A model generated the notes under the pieces. The model searched no databases, was not told the origin of the DNA, and was given only the letters and a program-made list of their open reading frames with translations. From Candidatus Bipolaricaulota bacterium (GTDB lineage: Bacteria > Bipolaricaulota > Bipolaricaulia > RBG-16-55-9), in assembly GCA_027021605.1 (NCBI GenBank), contig JALUUA010000138.1:1-11366 (forward strand): a DNA stretch of 11,366 nt, read 5' to 3'. The position numbers and the translations under genes are program-made. Shown in pieces: positions 7,291-11,366 of the stretch (positions are counted from its first letter, which is position 1; each line of letters starts with the position of its first letter).

Positions 7291-8472
7291 ATGAGCGCAG
7301 CAGGGCGGGAAGAGGTCGTCATCGTGGACGCGGTCCGCACGCCGATGGGCCGCTTCCAGGGGCGGGTCTCCCAATATAAGGCCCCGGAGCTGGGGGCCCA
7401 CGTGATTCGGGCCCTCAAGGAGCGAAGCGACCTGGGTGCCGAGGACGTCGATGAGGTGGTGATGGGCTGCGTGCTGCAGGCGGGCCTCGGCCAGGCCCCG
7501 GCGCGCCAGGCCGCCGTGCGGGGCGGGCTCTCGCCCAAGGTTCCGGCCCTCACGATCAACAAGGTCTGCGGCTCGGGGCTGAAGGCCGTCATCCTGGCGG
7601 CCCAAGCCCTGCAGCTGGGGGAGGCCCGCGCGGTGATCGCGGGCGGGATGGAGACGATGAGCCACGCGCCCTATTTGCTGCTCGGCGCCCGCCAGGGGTT
7701 CCGCTACGGGGACCAAAAGCTCGTCGACTCCATGATCCACGACGGGCTCTGGTGCGCCTTTGAAGATCAGCACATGGGCCACGCGGCCGAATACACGGCC
7801 CGCAAGTCCCAAATCTCGAGGGAGGATCAAGACCGCTTCGCCTACGAGAGCCACCGGAAGGCCCTTCGGGCGACGGAAGAAGGCAAATTCCAGAACGAGC
7901 TCATCCCCCTCGAGACGAAGGAAGGGCTCTTAGACCGGGACGAGACCCCGCGGCCCGACACGTCCCCGGAGAAGCTGGCCCAACTCCGACCCGTCTTCCA
8001 GAAGGACGGGACGGTCACGGCCGGAAACGCCCCCGGGCTCAACGACGGCGCCTCCGCCCTTTTGCTTACGACCCGAGAGGAGGCGGAAAGGAGGGGCTGG
8101 GAGCCCCTGGCCCGCGTGGTGGGCTACGCCGTGGCCGCCGTCGAGCCCCGGGATCTCTTCTACGCGCCGGTCCACTCGACCCGAAGGCTCTTGGAGAAGC
8201 TGGGGATGAGCATCTCCGACTTCGACCTCATTGAGGTGAACGAGGCGTTCGCCGCCCAGGTGCTGGCCGACGGCAAGGAGCTGGAGTGGGATTGGGAGCG
8301 CGTGAACGTCAACGGGGGGGCGATCGCGCTGGGCCACCCCATTGGGGCGAGCGGAGCCCGCATCCTCACCACCCTGGTGTGGGCCCTCCGGGACCGGGAC
8401 GGGGAGTGGGGCTTGGCCACGATCTGCATGGGCGGCGGGATGGGAATCTCGCTGGCCGTCCGGCGCTTGTAA
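7291..8472 (+). CDS. Thiolase (acetyl-CoA C-acetyltransferase family)
   Basis: A 393-residue cytoplasmic thiolase that condenses two acetyl-CoA to acetoacetyl-CoA, or cleaves 3-ketoacyl-CoA. The nucleophilic cysteine is Cys93 in NKVCGSGLKA. The GHPIGASG loop carries His349 and the CMGGGMG loop carries Cys379. The spacing is nearly the same as in Zoogloea thiolase (89/348/378). AGGMETMSHAPYLL, GLNDGAS and NEAFA are also present. Three in-frame starts exist (GTG 7282, ATG 7285, ATG 7291). The last has the best distance, 8 bases, to GAAGGAG (7276-7282). Both catabolic and biosynthetic thiolases share these motifs, and no beta-oxidation, butyrate, PHB or mevalonate genes are in the window, so direction and chain length stay open. 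It is followed after 8 bp by pheA, an unusual metabolic partner, probably on the same mRNA. Confidence 0.93.
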   Translation: MSAAGREEVVIVDAVRTPMGRFQGRVSQYKAPELGAHVIRALKERSDLGAEDVDEVVMGCVLQAGLGQAPARQAAVRGGLSPKVPALTINKVCGSGLKAVILAAQALQLGEARAVIAGGMETMSHAPYLLLGARQGFRYGDQKLVDSMIHDGLWCAFEDQHMGHAAEYTARKSQISREDQDRFAYESHRKALRATEEGKFQNELIPLETKEGLLDRDETPRPDTSPEKLAQLRPVFQKDGTVTAGNAPGLNDGASALLLTTREEAERRGWEPLARVVGYAVAAVEPRDLFYAPVHSTRRLLEKLGMSISDFDLIEVNEAFAAQVLADGKELEWDWERVNVNGGAIALGHPIGASGARILTTLVWALRDRDGEWGLATICMGGGMGISLAVRRL

Positions 8473-8480
8473 AAAACAGA

Positions 8481-9458
8481 ATGCGCGTCGCCTTCCAGGG
8501 GGAGCCCGGCGCCTACAGCCACGAAGCGGCCCTCGCGTACGCGAAAGGGGAGTGCGAGATCGTCCCCTGCCGGGCGTTCCGGGACGCCTTCCGCGCCGTC
8601 GCCGATGGGAGCGCGGACGTGGGCATCCTCCCCATCGAGAACTCCCTTACGGGGAGCGTTCACGAGGTCTACGATCTGCTATTGGAATACCCCCTGGAGA
8701 TCGTGGGGGAGGTCTTTCGGCCCGTCGCCCATCGCCTGCTGGGGGTCCCGGGGGCGCGGCTGGAGGACGTGAAAGCCGTCTACTCCCACCCGCAGGCCCT
8801 GGGGCAGTGTACCCGTTTCTTGGAGGAGCTGGGGGCGGAGCAGCACGCGTTCTACGACACGGCAGGGGCCGCCAAGTGGGTAGCCGAGCGGGGGGACCCT
8901 ACCCAGGCCGCCCTGGCGGGGCCCCTGGCAGCCCGGCTCTACGGGCTCGAGGTCCTGCGGGAGAACATCGCGGACTCGGAGCACAACACGACCCGCTTCT
9001 TGGCCCTCGTGCTGCCGGGGGGGCTTGCTCCCCCGGAGGGAGCGTTCCATCTGCACACGCAGTGGCGTACGTCGCTGGTGGTCGAACTCCGGCACGAGCC
9101 GGGTGCGCTCTATCGGGCGCTGGGGATCTTCGCCGAGCGGGGGATCAACCTCACGAAGCTCGAGCTGCACACGCAGTGGCGTACGTCGCTGGTGGTCGAA
9201 CTCCGGCACGAGCCGGGTGCGCTCTATCGGGCGCTGGGGATCTTCGCCGAGCGGGGGATCAACCTCACGAAGCTCGAGTCGCGGCCCCTGCGCACGGAGC
9301 GGTGGTGGTATCGCTTCTACCTCGACTTCGAGGGCCACCGCGGGGAACCCCGCGTTCGGGAGGCGCTCGAGCGCCTGGAGCAGCAGGCGATCTTCCTGCG
9401 GGTGCTGGGGTCGTACCCCCAGGGGGATTTGCAATCCCCTCCGCTTCCGGATCCTTAA
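8481..9458 (+). CDS. pheA: Prephenate dehydratase with an ACT domain carrying an internal duplication
   Basis: A cytoplasmic enzyme that decarboxylates and dehydrates prephenate to phenylpyruvate, the committed step to phenylalanine. The catalytic domain spans about residues 1-177: FQGEPGAYSHEAA at the N-terminus, ENSLTGSV (53-60) and NTTRF (169-173, with the catalytic Thr). The C-terminal ACT domain, which binds phenylalanine for feedback inhibition, contains the ESRP motif at 266-269. Stand-alone enzymes are usually 270-290 residues. This one is 325 because residues 191-228 are repeated exactly as 229-266. Without one copy it would be a normal 287. There is no chorismate mutase domain. The ATG at 8481 gives the canonical N-terminus but has no Shine-Dalgarno, so translation is probably coupled to the thiolase gene 8 bp upstream. 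Catalysis should be intact; phenylalanine regulation may not be. Confidence 0.93.
   Translation: MRVAFQGEPGAYSHEAALAYAKGECEIVPCRAFRDAFRAVADGSADVGILPIENSLTGSVHEVYDLLLEYPLEIVGEVFRPVAHRLLGVPGARLEDVKAVYSHPQALGQCTRFLEELGAEQHAFYDTAGAAKWVAERGDPTQAALAGPLAARLYGLEVLRENIADSEHNTTRFLALVLPGGLAPPEGAFHLHTQWRTSLVVELRHEPGALYRALGIFAERGINLTKLELHTQWRTSLVVELRHEPGALYRALGIFAERGINLTKLESRPLRTERWWYRFYLDFEGHRGEPRVREALERLEQQAIFLRVLGSYPQGDLQSPPLPDP
9015..9036. repeat. Inverted repeat in the pheA interdomain linker
   Basis: CCGGGGG (9015-9021) and CCCCCGG (9030-9036) form a 7-bp stem around an 8-base loop. It encodes the PGGLAPPE linker between catalytic and ACT domains and lies 14 bases before the 114-bp duplication. A strong hairpin there could promote polymerase pausing or slippage. 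Confidence 0.45.
9051..9278 (+). repeat. Perfect 114-bp tandem duplication inside pheA
   Basis: Bases 9051-9164 are repeated without a single difference as 9165-9278. The unit is 38 codons, so the frame is kept. Flanking bases give no microhomology: the bases before the two copies differ (t and g), as do the bases after them. Absence of any synonymous change means the event is very recent or is an assembly artefact. Confidence 0.97.
9423..9439. repeat. Short palindrome at the 3' end of pheA
   Basis: GGGGATT (9423-9429) and AATCCCC (9433-9439) pair around TGC, just inside the C-terminal codons. CCCCC (9416-9420) could alternatively pair with GGGGG (9422-9426). Small palindromes of this GGGGATTTGCAATCCCC type occur as scattered repeats near gene ends in some genomes; whether that holds here cannot be seen from one window. 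No T-tract follows. Confidence 0.4.
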
Positions 9459-9464
9459 GCCATA

Positions 9465-9489
9465 GCGGGCACTTGCGGGTTTTGCGGGT
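9465..9489 (+). promoter_or_regulatory. GCGGG repeats upstream of the LamG promoter
   Basis: GCGGG occurs at 9465-9469, 9475-9479 and 9484-9488, about one helical turn apart. The last two are part of an 8-bp direct repeat TTGCGGGT (9473-9480, 9482-9489). They end 25 bp before the -35 box, where an activator could bind. No regulator family can be named. Confidence 0.25.
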
Positions 9490-9513
9490 CTTCCGGGGAG
9501 GAACGTCGCGCTC

Positions 9514-9542
9514 TTGACAGGGCCATCCATTTCCCTTATAAT
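9514..9542 (+). promoter_or_regulatory. Near-consensus promoter of the riboswitch-LamG unit
   Basis: TTGACA (9514-9519) and TATAAT (9537-9542) are both perfect, with the ideal 17-bp spacer. The start is predicted near 9549, giving a leader of about 170 bases that contains the riboswitch. A promoter this strong in a GC-rich genome suggests constant transcription, with control left to the RNA. A small hairpin (GCTAA 9561-9565 / TTAGC 9572-9576) lies early in the leader. Confidence 0.9.
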
Positions 9543-9610
9543 AGAAGCTGAGGTTGGCTCGCTAAGGGCATTTAGCTTCAGATCGGGCTTTACCGTAACA
9601 GTTGATTTTC

Positions 9611-9695
9611 GCCTCGAAAAGGGCAAACCCGTCGTAAGGCGGGGGCGCAAAGCCACGGGCCTCTCGGGATCACGGGGTAGCCGGGCTGCCGAGGC
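9611..9695 (+). ncRNA. c-di-GMP-I riboswitch (GEMM-I aptamer)
   Basis: This RNA senses the second messenger cyclic di-GMP. Conserved blocks of the GEMM-I class are present in order: AGGGCAAACC (9620-9629), the hairpin CCCGTC-GTAA-GGCGGG with a GNRA tetraloop (GTAA 9634-9637), GGCGCAAAGCCACGGGCCT (9644-9662), and GGTAGCCGGGCTGCCGA (9676-9692). The closing stem is perfect: GCCTCG (9611-9616) with CGAGGC (9690-9695). The second hairpin ends in GGTAG / CTGCC (9676-9680 / 9686-9690). It lies in the leader of the LamG gene, 23 bases before its ATG. No intrinsic terminator follows, so control is probably at translation through the adjacent alternative hairpin (9688-9730). Confidence 0.95.
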
Positions 9696-9730
9696 TCATC
9701 AAAAGGGGGAAGCAGGGCATGAGCATCGGC
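9688..9730 (+). promoter_or_regulatory. Predicted translational expression platform: hairpin over the start codon
   Basis: GCCGAGGCTCAT (9688-9699) pairs with ATGAGCATCGGC (9719-9730) at 11 of 12 positions (one G-A mismatch). The 19-base loop holds the Shine-Dalgarno GGGGGA (9705-9710). The start codon is in the stem. The 5' arm consumes the aptamer's closing-stem strand (9690-9695) and part of its second hairpin, so aptamer and sequestering hairpin exclude each other. Predicted logic: c-di-GMP bound, start exposed. Confidence 0.65.
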
Positions 9731-11092
9731 AGCCGGAAGGCTCGGGTTCGGGCACGGTTCATCGGTCTGTTCGGGTTGTTGGTCTTCTCGTTGATCGCCG
9801 CCTTCGGCGGCGGTCCCCAATTCCACGCGCAGGCGCAGTCGGACACCCTCGACGACGACCTCTCGGGGTATTGGCGCTTCGACGAGGGCCGGGGGAAGGT
9901 CGCCTACGACGAGACGCCCTTCGCCAACGACGGGCGACTGGTGGGGGAGCCGGATTGGGTCCTGGGCCTCATCGAGTTCGGGCTCGACTTCTACGCCCGG
10001 CGCGGCTTTTCCGTCCAAGTCGCCGATCACCGCACCCTCGACGCGCGGGAGGAGCTGACCCTCGCCTGCTGGGTCTGCCTGCGCCAGCGGCTCGTGGAGG
10101 AGAGCGAGGACGACGCCTTCTCGCTCTTTGCCAAGCCCTTCCAGGAGGCGTACGGCTTGGGCATCGCGCGCGATGAGGGGGTCCTGTTCGGGACCGTCGG
10201 CCTGGACGACGGCCGGGCACGCCGCCTCCAGGGGCGCACCGCCGTCCCCTACGACCGCTGGGTCCACGTGGCCTTCAGCTACGACGCGCGCACCGGCGAG
10301 GCCCGCCTCTACCTCGACGGGGAGCTCGACGCGGCGGGGCGCATCGGGCCCGGGCCTCTTAAGACCAACGCCGCCCCGCTCCTCCTGGGCGCGGCCCTGG
10401 ACCCCGACCCCGCCGCGGGCCCCGAGGAGACCTTCCGGGTGCTGCCCGGCATCCTCGACGAGGCCCGCCTCTACCGGCGGGTCCTCTCGGGGGAGGAGAT
10501 CCTCCGCCTGGCCAAGGAGGCTGCCCTCGCCCCCCAGCAACCCTGCGGCCAGTGCTACGCCCCGCCCGCGGTCGTCGCCCTGCTCGAGGAGTGGGCCCGG
10601 GAGCCCGTCATCACGCAGGAGGTCTTCCTGCGCTGGTTGCTCCTCCTGCTGAACACGGCCGATGCGATTCCCATGACCGCGCCCATCGACGAGATCGTGC
10701 AGTACTTCTTCACCACGGGCGTGATCCCCGACGCCTTCCCGGTTGACCTGAACGCGCCGATCACCAAGGGCGAGGCGGCGCTGCTGCTGCTGCGGGCGCT
10801 CGAGATCGAGACCCCCCTCCTCGACCAGCTGCTCCTCTCGGCGGGGCTGCAGGCCGCGGAGGAGGCCGCGCTGGAGATCGCGGTGCGCGAGGGGCTCGTG
10901 CCCCCCGGCGAGCCCGACGACGTCCTCACCGGCCTGGACCTCAACCTCATGAGCGATTGGCTCCTGCAGCGCCTGGAGACGGCCCCGCCCGCCTTCTTCG
11001 AGGCCAAGGACGTCGCCTGCGCCCAGGCAAAGCGCCTCTTCCGCCGCCAAGGGCCGACGCCCCCACCACCCCCGGAACCGCCCTCCAGCTAA
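9719..11092 (+). CDS. Secreted LamG-domain protein with an unassigned C-terminal region
   Basis: A 457-residue exported protein, likely a surface or extracellular carbohydrate-binding or adhesive factor. Residues 1-40 are a signal peptide: basic RKARVRARF, hydrophobic GLFGLLVFSLIAAF, probable cut after AQAQ. Residues about 47-266 are a LamG/concanavalin-A-like jelly roll, with the hallmarks GYWRFDEGRG-KVAYDETPFANDG at the start, PYDRWVHVAFSYDARTGEARLYLDGELD (178-204) in the middle and GILDEARLYRRVLSGEEI (244-261) at the end. Residues about 275-440 contain helical stretches (ITKGEAALLLLRALEIET) distantly like S-layer homology repeats, but I do not assign them. The end is proline-rich (PPPPPEPP). 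Two cysteines follow the LamG domain (CGQC). The ATG at 9719 has GGGGGA 8 bases upstream and starts inside the switch hairpin. Expression is under a c-di-GMP riboswitch. The glycosyltransferase gene follows 22 bp later. Confidence 0.88.
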   Translation: MSIGSRKARVRARFIGLFGLLVFSLIAAFGGGPQFHAQAQSDTLDDDLSGYWRFDEGRGKVAYDETPFANDGRLVGEPDWVLGLIEFGLDFYARRGFSVQVADHRTLDAREELTLACWVCLRQRLVEESEDDAFSLFAKPFQEAYGLGIARDEGVLFGTVGLDDGRARRLQGRTAVPYDRWVHVAFSYDARTGEARLYLDGELDAAGRIGPGPLKTNAAPLLLGAALDPDPAAGPEETFRVLPGILDEARLYRRVLSGEEILRLAKEAALAPQQPCGQCYAPPAVVALLEEWAREPVITQEVFLRWLLLLLNTADAIPMTAPIDEIVQYFFTTGVIPDAFPVDLNAPITKGEAALLLLRALEIETPLLDQLLLSAGLQAAEEAALEIAVREGLVPPGEPDDVLTGLDLNLMSDWLLQRLETAPPAFFEAKDVACAQAKRLFRRQGPTPPPPPEPPSS

Positions 11093-11114
11093 AGCGCGAA
11101 AGGGGGCCCTGAGC

Positions 11115-11366
11115 ATGAACATCCGAAGTGCTGCCATCGGAACCCAACCCCTAAAGGGCGCTTCCCGCGGGCGGGGGCTTGTCCTACGGCCTCCGTGCGC
11201 CGCCCGGCCGCAGCTCTCGCTCGTCGTCCCGGCCCACAACGAGGAGGCCGTCATCGCGGAGACCCTCCAGGGCTACCGGGACCTGCTGGGGGAGCGGGGC
11301 TTGCGCTACGAGATCCTGGTGGTGATGAACGGCTGTACCGATGGGACGCCGGAGCGCGTCGCCGCC
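11115..11366 (+). CDS. Family 2 glycosyltransferase, N-terminal part (cut by window end)
   Basis: The ATG at 11115, with AAGGGGG at 11099-11105 about 9 bases upstream, opens a frame that stays open to the window edge (84 codons seen). After an Arg/Pro-rich stretch of about 34 residues comes the start of a GT-A fold, QLSLVVPAHNEEAVIAETLQGYRDLL. It is followed by YEILVVMNGCTDGTPERVAA, the nucleotide-sugar-binding strand that in family 2 enzymes usually reads DDGSTDGT or NNGSTDGT. Such enzymes add sugars to lipids, polysaccharide or protein. The gene lies 22 bp after the LamG gene with no terminator between, so it should share the riboswitch transcript, although the hairpin itself would directly control only the first gene. 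The rest of the protein and its acceptor are unseen. Confidence 0.85.
   Translation, partial: MNIRSAAIGTQPLKGASRGRGLVLRPPCAARPQLSLVVPAHNEEAVIAETLQGYRDLLGERGLRYEILVVMNGCTDGTPERVAA

Noticed and set aside
9423..9440. Transcription terminator of pheA
   Set aside because: The palindrome lies inside the coding region and lacks a following T-run.
9590..11254. Long open frame of 554 codons on the minus strand opposite the LamG and glycosyltransferase genes
   Set aside because: It is antisense to well-supported domains and the riboswitch. Its product is low-complexity (Gly, Glu, Arg-rich), as expected for the shadow of a GC-rich gene.

Overview
The window is bacterial, gene-dense and very GC-rich (by eye about two thirds G+C). 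All convincing genes lie on the + strand. The proteins are rich in Glu and Arg, and a THEP1-type NTPase, common in thermophiles, is present. This suggests an uncultured or deep-branching, possibly thermophilic bacterium. I cannot name the phylum: an Acetothermia/Bipolaricaulota-like origin is only a guess.

Layout. (1) 6-3592: the end of an unrecognised small or partial gene, then an RND/MMPL-type exporter (265-2643) and a secreted LolA-like protein (2681-3592). This is a recurring pair implied in moving lipid or lipoprotein-like cargo across the envelope. (2) 3660-5109: ornithine carbamoyltransferase (argF) followed after 7 bp by a THEP1-family NTPase. (3) 5152-6954: a promoter and an M3-family oligoendopeptidase. 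(4) 6955-7290: a 336-bp non-coding gap full of inverted repeats, with an extended -10 promoter on the minus strand, then the promoter of the next unit. (5) 7291-9458: a thiolase and, 8 bp later, prephenate dehydratase (pheA). The ACT domain of pheA is interrupted by a perfect 114-bp in-frame tandem duplication. (6) 9514-11366: a near-consensus sigma-70-type promoter, a c-di-GMP-I (GEMM-I) riboswitch, a secreted LamG-domain protein, and the start of a family 2 glycosyltransferase that runs off the window.

The most interesting region is the last. The riboswitch has recognisable conserved segments. Its 3' end can instead form a 12-position hairpin (11 pairs, one mismatch) with the first four codons of the LamG gene, burying the AUG. 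That alternative helix uses the same nucleotides as the aptamer's closing stem. The sequence therefore predicts a translational switch in which c-di-GMP binding exposes the start codon of a cell-surface protein. The downstream glycosyltransferase fits a c-di-GMP-controlled surface or biofilm module.

The arginine, phenylalanine, thiolase and peptidase genes look like ordinary housekeeping genes. No mobile element, tRNA, rRNA or CRISPR array was seen.
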